Below, one piece after another: positions 36,832 to 46,589 of a stretch of 64,000 bases of DNA. The notes below the pieces were generated by a model, which searched no databases, was not told the DNA's origin, and saw nothing but the letters and a program-made list of their open reading frames with translations. The stretch's first letter is position 1. Every line of letters starts with the position of its first letter. A program made the translations under genes and the position numbers. Origin of the DNA: Myxocyprinus asiaticus (Eukaryota; Chordata; Actinopteri; Cypriniformes; Catostomidae); assembly GCF_019703515.2 (NCBI RefSeq), contig NC_059349.1, positions 29,013,744 through 29,077,743 on the forward strand. The letters run 5' to 3'.

Positions 36832-38435
36832 TAGGGTGACCAGAAGTTGGTCCCGGTTTTACGAGGTGTGTTCCAGTGTCCCGTAATTTCTCTAAAAAAA
36901 TCAAATAATGTCCCAGTTTCAGCTGTTAGACTCACTAATTTTTTTTAATTTATTTTTTTTCTTTGAAATTAAATATCCTCAGCGTCCTTCTTGGTATCGT
37001 GTCTGGTATCGATTGCAGGGAAGGAAAGATATTTTATTGCATTGCATGATGATTTGACGATACTTTCATTATAGTTTTGCAGCAGTTTTGTTACCATGAC
37101 AACAACTCATGCGCTTGGTGCTCTGTGCTGCTCTCTGTCATCATCCAGCACAAATTAGAAATGCCCAAATGAAAATGCATGTTCAACAAGCTGAAAGAAG
37201 CCGATTTATTTATTTATTTATTGCACAATATGTGAAAATGGAATTTAAATGTTTTGCTGTCACTGTAAATGTTCACTTTCCCATGGCCACAGTGTTAAAT
37301 AAGAGATTGCAGGTCATACTCATACAGCTGTATTTTTTTTTTTTTTTTTTTTTTATATATAGTACAAGCACTTGTGGAAATGTGGAATTGTATTTTAACT
37401 TTTAAGTTCCAGTGTTGCAAATTTTGTGTAAAAATGTGTAGCTGACAAGAAAGTTCAAGCACTGACAAGTCATATTATTACACATATGACATCATATGGA
37501 ATTTGTACATTCACTGTAAATACAAATAGTAATCTCAAATTATTAAAAAGAAATAGTTTACTCAATCTTAAGTTTTTACTATTCTTACTAGTTTTAATTA
37601 AGTTACTGTTATGCTCTAAAACCTAAAGTTGTCATTAATAAAAACATTTAAGTGGTCCTAATTAAACAGTACTTGAAATGTCACATTTTGGGATCATAAC
37701 TCAAATACATAAGTTCTATAAACTTTGGCTTTGAGAACTACTAACTCAAAATTACCAAGTACAAAATTGCAGCTGTGTGGAATACCCATAAACCCTTGCA
37801 CTTGAATAAATTATGTTTGTTTGGTCAAAACAAGGGAACTTAAGTTTTTTTGTTATTATTATTTAAAAAAGCATTTAGTTTTAATTCTTATGACTGTTGT
37901 TTTTGTTTTGTTGGTTGATAATTGAGATTTTTGTGAAGTCACCATGAGGGTGATTAGTGTTACCTCTGGTGAACTTGGAGCCCATTAAATTTAAGCCATT
38001 CTTCTTTACTCAACTGTACTTTACAAAAGTGCAGCTTTATGTGCATGAAGTACTGAGTAGAGTCCAGTTGAACATATGGCTAACCTAGAGTCTAGTCATA
38101 ACTTCCCTTATACTGTATAAGACATGTTATAACCCAATTTAAATAATTAAATCAAAACAATGATACGTTATTAATAGGTGAGTTAAGCTTACTTGTAACT
38201 ACTTAACTTTACTTCAAAAAATTAAGTTCAGTTTACTTGAGCCAAATAGAAAAAGCATGCAAACCAATTGCCTTGAAAAATCTAAGTAAGGTCAACTAAT
38301 TAGATTTAACAGTGTTTACAAACATCTAAAATGTGGTTAAAATTGTATAAAACAATATATAATAAAATAAAATAAAATTTCACATACTGAAAAATGTTGT
38401 ATTGAATTTAGCTACATATTTTAATACAATGTATG

Positions 38436-38533
<98 letters not shown>

Positions 38534-38648
38534 CTGGGACACCTGGGCGGTTCGCGATATATTCATATATATATATATATACATATATGCATGTATCGCA
38601 AACCCCCCAAGTGTCCCTGTTTGAGACTTTCAAAATCTGGTCACCCTA
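36832..38648. mobile_element. Inner hAT-like transposon of the nest, non-autonomous
   Basis: The ends 'tagggtgaccaga' and 'tctggtcaccctaa' are inverted. They are flanked by near-identical 8-mers 'tagaaaac' (36824-36831) and 'aagaaaac' (38649-38656), the size typical of hAT elements. No transposase is found. Inside are a poly-T tract (about 37330-37355), AT-rich filler with further MITE-like text (about 37550-38300), the AT array, and an inverted pair (38536-38560 and 38594-38617) around part of the AT array. Confidence 0.65.
38438..38595. repeat. Interrupted (AT)n array with flanking inverted pair
   Basis: AT runs with 'acatacat' interruptions. Within it 'gggacacctgggcggttcgc' (38536) is inverted at 38594-38617 ('aaccccccaagtgtccc'), forming a hairpin about an AT-rich loop. 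Tyr/Ile-repeat frames across it are artefacts. Confidence 0.85.
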
Positions 38649-38775
38649 AAGAAAACGTTCTAGCCATGTCTGGGACTTCAGTTATGACACACTGAACCTT
38701 TATTGAAATGACTGTTCGTTGTATTGCCAATGCAAAAGAGAACAGAAACAATATAATATCCAGTAATTTATTCTT

Positions 38776-38778
38776 CTT

Positions 38779-38812
<34 letters not shown>

Positions 38813-38840
38813 ACACACACACACACGCATGCACGCACAC
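38776..38840. repeat. (TC)n-(AC)n microsatellite
   Basis: A CT run with one 'tat' interruption followed by an AC run and imperfect 'gcatgcacgcac'. Compound dinucleotide repeat. Confidence 0.9.
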
Positions 38841-39288
38841 AGTCTTTTCATAAGTATAATTTACAAACTGTACATTTGGGTGTCCAGCTATATGACCCAC
38901 GTTGCACAAATGCCTGTTTTCCCTATTCTATATGTATCACTTGATATAAAAATTACAAATAAAATAAAAACTAAATGTAATGAAAAACTAAAACTAAACT
39001 GTCAAATATTTAAAAACTAAAACTAACAAAGAACTAACAAACAAAACGAAAACTAAACTAAATTGAAGAAAAAATGTAAAACGAAATAGAAATAAAAACT
39101 CAATTAGAAATTGAAAACTATTATAACCTTGAACAGGTTGAAAGTAAATGGTGACTAAGGCTGTCAGTCCATAACTTTGTGCCTAATATCAGATTTTGTG
39201 TTCCACAGTGGAAAGAAAGTCATATGGGTTTGAAACAAAATAAGGATGAGTAAATGATGACAGACTTTTCATTTTTGGGTCATATCAT

Positions 39289-41421
39289 AAAAAACCCAGC
39301 ACAGTACACATCTCCTTAATTTAACTCAGCCTATGCCTTTAAACTGTATGCAACCATGGTGATGGATTTGTTTTAGTATTTGTCAGGCTCCAAAGATATT
39401 TCAGTTAAGTAACAGTTTTGGATTAATATTGGATTTTGATACTATGCAAGTGTTAAGCAGGTCTGTAGGAATATCTTTGAAGTAAACATTTGTTTATCTG
39501 TACAAGATATAAACATTTTGCTAAGCATACAAGTATGAGGTGTTGAAGAACAATTCTAACACACAAGTGACAACTCAAAGGTTGCTATAAATTGGTTGGT
39601 TTCTCCTCTGGTCTTCCCTTTCTTTTTCTTTTGTGTCTTTGTTTATTCCTCCAAGAATAGTGGGTTGGTTGGTTGGTTGGTGTGGTTTTAGTGTCATTAG
39701 GAAGGTAATGCTATCTGTCTAGAGTCCAGACCTGTCTGGGCAGAAGAGCTCTAATTAACTCTAATGGAAATGTCAATCACTGTCGGAAGACAAGCTGTCC
39801 GCAGCTATCTATTCACAGCTGCACTGCACTACCAGCAGAGAAGCCATTCTTACCATTATTATATCTTTCATGTGCACAGCATTGAGTCAAAACATAAAAC
39901 ATTTTCATAATATTTATTTCAGGGCAATTAGTCTAGCAAACAGATAGATAACTACCTAAAAATGCTCTTGATTGTGATATTGTGACGTTTTTGCAGTTTG
40001 CTGCTAAAGAGTATGCTTGAAAGTAGCTCTGCGTTATAACTGTAAAGGGGAAGGTTGCCTCATGTTCTGTTTAAGTATAGTGTAATAACCTGAGGTTATT
40101 GAATCTGAGATTTGGTTACATATAATTGATCACATGCTTTGCAACTCTGCTAATTAGGGTTGAGGTCAAACAGCTGATGGGCTAATTAGTTTCTGGTTAT
40201 GTTTTTAATTTAGAGCATGGCAGACAACTTTGCATAGCATTTAAAATGAATGGCTTTCACAATAATATCTGTTTTTTTTGTTTTGTTTTTTTTTTTAACA
40301 AAAAGTGTTATGTAAACAAACATTGCACATCCCTTATAGCAAATAGCAATGTGTGGAAAGAGCAGTATGCACGTCTGCACTCATGGTAGCTCTTATCACT
40401 GTTAAAAAAAAAATTCTTCAAGAAAAATAATGATAAAAAAAAAATACCTCAGATTTTCTGTCTCAAAAATTTACGTCACAGCTGAACAGCTCTATTCCAT
40501 TTGGTGATCACAGTGCCACAGAAATTACACACTTTGGCTTTAAATTCAGTCAAGAAAGTGACTTGTGACAAATGACTTCAAATGAATTCAACACACACAC
40601 ACACAAAAAAACATGCAGTCAACGCTTTTTTTTCTTCTTTTTTTACAGTGCATTCATGGTTTATTAAGGCCTTTACTCCATCTGTTATGTGTTATACTGC
40701 TGATTAATCCTCAGTGAAGCAAGATTCTATAGACACATTGTTTAATAAAAGTGCTCCTGTCTAGATCTGTCAGTGTTAAGGGTGAAGCTCAATTTTAGCA
40801 GGTAAGGAGTTAATATAATCTGTCTTCATAAAGGGCAGCATGTGAGATGTGTGCATATTTGTCTGCTGGGGTGTGTGTATCCCCTGTCTATCACTGTGTG
40901 TTTGTGTGTGTGTGTGTGTGTGTGTTTGTTTGCATTTAAATGTGCCTCAGAGGTTGAGGTGAGGACAGGGAGAGGTAAGGGAGGTGCTCTCTATAAAGGG
41001 CAGTCTGGCCTGTGCTTGGGGAATGGGAATGACATGCTCGGGAGAGTGTGTAATTAAAAGGGCTGCCTACTCAGCATCACACATAACATTACACTCAGCT
41101 CCTCACTTAATGATTACTCGGCAAACAAGCGTGCAAGTACCTGTCCATCTCTCACTGTTTTCCATTCTACCTCCATGCACTGACCCATTGGCTGTGTCGC
41201 ATTCCACTCTATAGCTCCCAGTGGTGTGAATCAGTATTTATATAAACATGGCTCAATTACCTGCGACACAATTATGAGGTTGTACATTAGTAAAATGTAA
41301 CTGGTATGTATTAACAGCATGGCTTTCTGTAAAACATGGCATTGTGCATCTTTGTTGTAGCTGTTAAAAAACACAGTGAATTTATGGAATATGTGCTTGT
41401 CCTGCTTTTTTTAATTAAAGG
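39289..41421. other. Non-coding stretch, no gene seen
   Basis: Contains a small GGTT run (about 39662-39680), a GT array (about 40903-40925) and short A/T runs. 39700-39850 ('ctctaattaactctaatgga', 'atcactgtcggaagacaagc') is complex and a candidate conserved non-coding element. Frames at 40842-41214 are without motifs and I do not treat them as genes. Confidence 0.45.
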
Positions 41422-41545
41422 GATAATTCACTATAAAATAAAAAAGTCTGTCATCATTTACTCACCCTCATGCTTTTTTAAAACCATGTGACTTTCTTTT
41501 TTTTTTTTGTGGAACACTAAAGGAGAGGTAAAGCAGAATGACAGA
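41422..41545. repeat. Half copy of palindromic MITE
   Basis: 'aaagggataattcactataa', 'gtcatcatttactcaccctc', 'gtggaacactaaaggag' and 'gcagaatgacagac' match the left arm at 36311. There is no right arm. A T run splits the middle. Confidence 0.7.
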
Positions 41546-42004
41546 CATTAAAGAATTATATTAAAAATAAAATTGCAGAACATATATGATTAACAAATAA
41601 ATACAAATAAAAAGGGGATCTTTTTAATACTGTTTCCCTTTCATGTATATTAGGTGTAAAGATGATTAGAACATTTACACTTGAACGTTTCAGTGCACTG
41701 GAATGATTTTGACAGCCAGCCTTAGAAATTACTAACTCTCTGGACAATTACTATTGAACTAAGAAGCAAATTAAGACACACCCTTCATTTGTATATCAGA
41801 CTCTTGAAACAGCCTGACTACAGGGCAAGTGAGCGCACTTGAGAGTGACCTCTGTGCTATTTATGGCTGGTGGTGGAGGAGGATTCAGTGTGACCTTATA
41901 TGGGTGACAGGACAATGACAAAATATCATGAAAGGGATACAGTACAGAGAAAGAAAGAAAAAACAGAAACATGAAGAGTTTTTGCTGTAGAAAGTCTGTT
42001 AAGC

Positions 42005-42815
42005 AATTTCCCGCTGAGCACTTTCTAGAATAACGCTGGGAAGTGCTCTTCCCTCTCCAGGAGCGAGGGCACTACAGAGACCACATCCTACCAGAGGGAG
42101 GTTAACATGTGGAGAATATCTCACATGGACTTACCAACGGGGAAGTTCACATATGGAATGATACCACCGGAGGACCCTATCTACAGAGAGGGTACGCAGC
42201 AACAGTGGCCGAGGCAGAGAAAGCTCTGGCAAGGGGAAACACAGGGTTCACCTACGGGGAAACCAAACAGTGGAATCTCGGCCATGAGTCACGCTCCGAG
42301 CCCAGAAACCAATCATCCAGCCGCGAATGCTCAGGGAAGGGTGGAGGGTTCCACTTCAGCCCAATGTTCGCAGCCGCCTGGGCAAGCATGGCTGCAATCT
42401 CAGCGTCCGCCTCATCCTGTGCTCTGTCGCCTGTGGGCGGGAGCTCAGAATATTCGTCCGCTTCCGATAACAGAAGCCCACCCTCCGATGCTGCAACCGA
42501 AAGCTCATCCTCATCGCGAGCCGCGAACGACACATTAAACCCACGCTGAGGTGGGCCGCCTGCATCGCTTGACAGCTCTTCCGGATAGAACGAGCGTGCT
42601 GGGGGATGGGAGGTCCGCGGGGGCTGAGCTGGCAGAAACGATCCCATGTCCACATCCAGATCGCCCACGGTGCTTGCCAACCCGGCTGGCTGAGTGTCAG
42701 CCTAGGACGGACCGGGTTGGGGAGCAGTCGCAGTGGGTCCTTGCTTCATAAGAAGGAAGTGAGCCGCGAATGCAACGTTCTCATGGTCATGTTCTAATAT
42801 AAATGGCCTGGAAGA
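42005..42815 (-). mobile_element. DIRS deletion derivative (copy C)
   Basis: On the minus strand, gag-like coding sequence (42815 down to about 42255) passes directly into sequence resembling the 3' non-coding region of copy B. For example, 'cttccccgttggtaagtcc' resembles 'attccccgttggtaaacctg' near 32615, and 'ggtaggatgtgg' resembles text near 32700. Reverse transcriptase and recombinase are therefore missing by internal deletion. The terminal repeats are also absent. Confidence 0.7.
42252..42680 (-). pseudogene. DIRS gag-like ORF1 fragment
   Basis: 142 open codons rich in Ala, Pro and acidic residues, with 'EDELSVAASEGG', 'AEIAAMLAQAAANIGLKW' and 'SRLDDWFLGSERDSWPRF'. The last block aligns with 'LSDWFLGSRCHSKPRPAP' in copy A. 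It corresponds to the middle of ORF1; the Cys/His N-terminus lies upstream, with only traces near 42780-42800. This is the least damaged stretch of that part of the protein in the window. Confidence 0.7.
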
Positions 42816-42829
42816 GGAACTCTTAGGCA

Positions 42830-43260
42830 AGCATCTGTTGGCCGGGCTTTGACCTATAGGGCCCAGCTGGTCTCAGCCGAAAAAAACAACATTGGGTCAC
42901 CTCCTTTTGGGATCACCACCTGCAAGAAGGAAAATATGGGTGGGGTGCATTGCCCAACAGGTGGCAGACAAAGGTGGACTGGACCTTGGCAATGGAAACT
43001 GGCTTTTGGTACATGGACATGACCTCACTGGTGGGGAAGTAACCAGAACTGGTGCAGGAGGTTGAACAATACCAACTACTGTAGATAGTTGGCCTCACTT
43101 TGATGCACAGTTCTGACTCTGGAATCAAACTCCTGGATGGGGATACTCACAAGCCCCCAGCTTGGCGCCATGATTTTGGAGTTTAGTCCTGTAGCCCTCA
43201 TTGCGGCTTTGTGTTTTAGGGGGAAGGCTATAGCTGTAGTCTGTAGCATCTGATGCTATT
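42830..43260 (+). pseudogene. LINE endonuclease scrap
   Basis: One plus-strand frame (about 43030-43230) reads 'PELVQEVEQYQLL', stop, 'IVGLTLMHSSDSGIKLL', then further stops. This matches the start of an AP-type endonuclease found in a common fish LINE group (pattern: P-E-L-V-x-E-V-x-x-Y-Q-L-D-I-V-G-L-T). The preceding 42855-43030 looks like its leader. It is heavily mutated and truncated at both ends. It abuts the DIRS fragment. Confidence 0.6.
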
Positions 43261-43859
43261 ATGATAATTATTCTAAGTAATCAAAAGAGTAGATTCATCT
43301 GCTAATTCACAGCTTACAATCAAATAATTTTGGTTTGCAGGTCTGGGGAGAACAGATGTGGGGAAAAAATTAAGCAATGAAACTACATCCGTGAAAAGAT
43401 CAGTCTGTTGTTATTTGCTATTATTAGGCTTACAAAGCAATATAGTCGATCCTGACATAATGAAAACTACCTGACATTTAACTGGGCCTAGCAGACAAAA
43501 TAAAGAAGCCTACATGAACTTAGCTGACTAGGCCTGATGTTTACATTTTGGAAATCAGTTTAACTGCTCTCATTGTTTTTATCCCTTACCCAACTAATGT
43601 TGCCTTCCATATATTTAATGAAGTATGAATCCATGACTTTCTTTCTCCTTACATGCAGATACTGTACATCAGCAATGCTTTGTAAATTATTAATTCAATA
43701 CTAGCTATTAGTACATTAAGGATGATTTTTAAGTTTCTATAGAGTCACCCAGACCGGGTTTGGTTAGAATCAATAAAGCTTGTGCAAACATGTCACTTTA
43801 TTTCTTGACACTCACCCAGTCTGATCTCCTGAAAATAATGTGACTGTGGCAACATTTTT
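43261..43859. other. Non-coding stretch, no gene seen
   Basis: AT-rich, with no motif or reading frame that I can support. Confidence 0.4.
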
Positions 43860-44300
43860 GTAAAATGAAATTATGTGGTTCATGACACGTTTCGCCGCAG
43901 TTTAGAGGTGAAATGTCCTCTGAGGGGCGCTAAAAGCAAGTTTAATGTTCTCCCAAAAGGATGAGGTTTTTAAGGTTAATGCTCTATGGAGTTTTAAATG
44001 AATAAAACCTACCTCTAACCTTACCTTGACCTTTAACCAAAACCTAACCAATAGAGTCCTAAAAAGCAAATGTGAGATTATCTTTTTTTTCTGTTTTGAA
44101 ATAAACAAAAAAACCCATCCCTACTCTAACTGCTACATCTAAACCTAACCAATAGTGTCATAAAAGCATATGTAAGGTGAACAAAACAGACATCCTTACC
44201 TCTAAAACCGACACCTAAACCTAACCGAAAGTGTCAGCAGTCACATCATTTCGGGGTGCTTCTATGACACTTTCGAATCACATGCATTGTTAGCCTTGAG
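43860..44300. repeat. Dispersed repeat with three internal 'aacctaacc' units
   Basis: Three related segments occur about 103 and 72 bp apart: 44038 ('aaaacctaaccaatagagtc'), 44141 ('aaacctaaccaatagtgtca') and 44213 ('taaacctaaccgaaagtgtc'). The first two are followed by 'aaaagca'. The 5' part contains 'gttcatgacacgtttcgccg'. It looks like a dispersed repeat, superfamily not assigned. The 'cctaacc' text recalls telomere sequence, but the spacing rules that out. Confidence 0.5.
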
Positions 44301-44396
44301 CCCCGGTCTTCTGTGTTCAAAGTTCCGTAAGCTTGTATATGTCATTGGTTATGTAATGCAAGCTTTAAAATATATAATCTTTATATGATCAGCAAG

Positions 44397-44815
44397 TATA
44401 AACGCTGACTACCACACCTGGAGTCGTGAGTTCGAATCCAGGGTGTGCTGAGTGACTCCAGCCAGGTCTCCTAAGCAACCAAATAGGCCCAGTTGCTAGG
44501 GAGGGCAGAGTCACATGGGGTAGCCACCTCGTGGTCATGATTAGTGGTTCTCGCTCTCAATGGGGCATGTGGTAAGTTGTGCGTGGATCGCGGAGAGTAG
44601 CATGAGCCTCCACGGTGTAATGCACGACAAGCCACGTGATAAAATGTGCAGATTGATGATCTCAGAAGCGGAGGCAACTGAGACTTGCCCTCCACCACCC
44701 AGATTGAGGTGAGTAACCGTGCCACCACGAGGACCTACTAAGTAGTGGGAATTGGCCATTCCAAATTGGGAGAAAAGGGGATAAAAAATAATTAAATAAA
44801 TAAAAAATACCATAG
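44397..44815 (+). mobile_element. tRNA-derived SINE
   Basis: A tRNA-like head carries a good pol III B box ('gagttcgaatcc', about 44428-44439). A conserved body follows ('gtgactccagccaggtctcc', 'ggtagccacctcgtggtcat') with a short A/T-rich tail ('aataattaaataaataaaaa'). The head cannot form a full tRNA cloverleaf, so it is not a tRNA gene. A cyprinid SINE is likely; I do not assign the family. Confidence 0.75.
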
Positions 44816-45491
44816 TTTTGTGTGGGGAACAGTGTGACAAGTGTTTATAAAGTGTTAATCTGCCTTATTACTCATGATTTGTGTGAAAGTAAATGAAAAT
44901 CGTTGTTGTAACATCTCTAGTGTTTATTTCAGCAGAAAACTGCAGCAATACGTAGAATGAGGCATGTAAACTCATTTTGCAAAAATTTGTTATAGTAACA
45001 TTTTTTCTATGAGACCAGGTTGCACACACCATGTCTGATATCAGGGGTTGGATAAAATAAATCTCTCATATTTAAATCTTGTAGAGTCCACTTTTTGCTT
45101 GCCTAATAAAAGGGAAGGTTAATGATTTCCTGTCTTGCTTCTGAATAAAATGACAGGATAATATTATGAACACAAGGTAAGTCAGCCAATCTCAGAACAA
45201 CTTCTACAATAATATCCAAAAAATAACACATTTTCACCAGAAAGACAGGTAGTGTCTGTAAAATGTACAGCCAGTGTGGTTGTCTTTGGGATGGTCGATG
45301 GTGTCACAGTCTGGCCTGACTGTGCCTCCTCTGATTGTCAGTTTATCTTGTCTGAGTGTTTTCCTGTGTTGGTTTTGTCTCTCTCTCCCTCTTGTGTTTT
45401 GCAGGTGGCACCCGGACAACAACTCGTTCTCCAATTAACTCATCATTAGCAGTCACCAGCGGGCTCCTCTGCCTCCTGGCGGTCACCAACA

Positions 45492-45584
45492 GCAGACGTG
45501 GTCCACCAGATCCCAAAAGGGCAAAACAAAAATCTCGCCCAGCACCTTGTTTTGCTCTTTTGGGATCTGGTGGACCATGTCTGC
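45492..45584. repeat. Near-perfect 38-bp hairpin
   Basis: Left arm 45492-45529 and right arm 45547-45584 pair at 36 of 38 positions around a 17-nt loop ('gcagacgtggtccaccagat' against its inverse). Outside the left arm, 45436-45491 is an inverted copy of the downstream 30-nt repeat units. The hairpin is therefore part of a larger inverted duplication. Confidence 0.9.
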
Positions 45585-46373
45585 CGTCTTGCAGAAGTGG
45601 AGATCCTGTTGCAGAGATGGAACTCCAGACCCAAGAACCCCTCTCAGCCCATGCCCTGTTTCTCCCCAGGTACTTCTCGGGCATCACGTCGTCGGAGGAG
45701 GAGGAAGCCTGCTGCTGACCTACAGGAGGCGGAGGGGCTCACTGGTGACCGCCAGGAGGCGGAGAGGCCTGCTGCTGACTGCCAGGAGGTGGAGGGGCCA
45801 GCTGCTGACCGCCGGGAGGTGGAGGAGCTCCTTACTGACTGCCAGGAGGCGGAGAAGCCTGCGGCTGACCGGCAGAAGGCAGAGAAGCTTGTTGCTGACT
45901 GCCAGCAGGGGTCCGAGTCTGTTGCTGACCGCCACAAGGAGTCAGAGTCTGCTGCAGCACTCCTGGAGGGGTCCGAGTTGGCTGCTGTTCCCTGGGCGGC
46001 CACTAATGTCCAGCTCCCCATGACCATCGACGAGCCCATCCAGTTCCCCATGGCCGTCGACGAGCCACTCCAGTTCCCCGTGATCATCGAGTCCGTCCAG
46101 TTCCCTGAGGCTGTCGACGAGCCTTTCCTGTTCCCTGTGGCCATCAACGAGCCTTTCCAGTCCCCTGTGGCCATTTACGATCCTGTCCAGTCCCCTGTGG
46201 TCATCGACGAGTCTGTCCAGTCACCAGCAGCCACCATCCACTCTGCTCAGCTTCCTGCAGCTGCCAAAGACCAGCTTGCTCTGCCCCTGTGGCTGCCTGA
46301 CCTTGGGCCTCCTCTCTGGCTGCCAGACCCTGTCCCATTCCTGAGGCCTCCACCCTGGCTGAAGCTGCCTTGA
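45498..46373 (+). CDS. Decapeptide-repeat reading frame in LTR-like unit
   Basis: A 291-codon open frame. There is no ATG at its 5' edge; the first in-frame Met is near 45648, so translation would need that codon or splicing (a pyrimidine tract and 'ttttgcag' lie at about 45383-45404). From about 45723 there are eight or nine 10-residue units of the type QEAERPAADC. From about 46010 there are about eight units of the type VQFPVAIDEP. The tail is rich in Pro and Trp ('LPLWLPDLGPPLWLPDPVPF'). No known domain is recognised. Low-complexity repetition can keep a frame open by itself, so protein coding is unproven. Confidence 0.4.
   Translation: MVHQIPKGQNKNLAQHLVLLFWDLVDHVCRLAEVEILLQRWNSRPKNPSQPMPCFSPGTSRASRRRRRRKPAADLQEAEGLTGDRQEAERPAADCQEVEGPAADRREVEELLTDCQEAEKPAADRQKAEKLVADCQQGSESVADRHKESESAAALLEGSELAAVPWAATNVQLPMTIDEPIQFPMAVDEPLQFPVIIESVQFPEAVDEPFLFPVAINEPFQSPVAIYDPVQSPVVIDESVQSPAATIHSAQLPAAAKDQLALPLWLPDLGPPLWLPDPVPFLRPPPWLKLP
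45723..46255 (+). repeat. Two 30-nt coding tandem arrays
   Basis: The first array has unit 'caggaggcggagaggcctgc' plus ten bases, about 45723-45990. The second has unit 'gtccagttccccgtggccat' plus ten bases, about 46010-46255. Both have a 30-nt period and degenerate toward their 3' ends. Confidence 0.85.
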
Positions 46374-46589
46374 GTCCTTTATCGAATCATTTGTCTCCAG
46401 TCGGTTGGATCCTGTATCTTTTATTGACTTTGGTCAGTTTCTGGTTAATTGTTTTTTCAGTGTTTTTGTTCTGTTGGTTTTCTCCCTTGTGAGATTTTGG
46501 TTTGAACTTCTTTTTTATTATAAACAAAAACCATATCCTTGCCTCCCTACGTTTGGGTCCTTCCTTGCTCTCTTGTTCGTGACAGATGG

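Larger units (their letters stand above)
36472..39131. mobile_element. Middle transposon of the nest
   Basis: Short inverted ends: 'caaggttattat' at left and 'ttataaccttg' at right. Both flanks inside are A-rich runs of 'aaaactaaaac' text, as in a dispersed fish repeat of this type. Flanking 8-mers do not match, so the target duplication is not confirmed. It encodes nothing. Confidence 0.5.
36311..39288. mobile_element. Outer MITE of a three-layer nest
   Basis: The left arm ('gtgatagttcagcaaaaaat', 'gtcatcatttactcaccctt', 'gtggaacacaaaatgag', 'gtcaccatttgctttcaat') is repeated inverted at 39135-39288 ('gaaagtaaatggtgac', 'attttgtgttccac', 'gatgagtaaatgatgacag'). Arms are about 150 bp. It is the same family as 27137, 41422 and 48304. 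A second and third transposon occupy its centre, stretching it to nearly 3 kb. Confidence 0.75.
45302..46584 (+). mobile_element. LTR-like unit with TG/CA ends and 5-bp duplication
   Basis: Starts TGTCACAG, ends TTCGTGACA, and is flanked on both sides by GATGG (45297-45301 and 46585-46589). This is the signature of retroviral-type integration. The last ~200 bp look like R-U5 ('ttattataaacaaaaacc', 'tacgtttgggtccttcc'). No second LTR is recognisable and there is no pol. It is either a 1.28-kb solo LTR with a reading frame in U3, or a minimal non-autonomous element. Two decapeptide-repeat arrays and a 38-bp hairpin lie inside. Confidence 0.7.

Noticed and set aside
40842..41214. Possible small gene near a GT repeat
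   Set aside because: Frames are short, overlap a microsatellite and show no recognisable domain or splice context.
44038..44240. Interstitial telomere repeat
   Set aside because: 'cctaacc' occurs three times but about 70-100 bp apart, not as a tandem hexamer array.
44397..44470. Possible tRNA gene
   Set aside because: A good B box is present, but the rest cannot fold as a tRNA and is followed by a conserved SINE body and A/T tail.
45343..46174. Long minus-strand frames across the LTR-like unit
   Set aside because: Shadows created by the hairpin and by stop-free 30-nt repeats; no domain or start context supports them.
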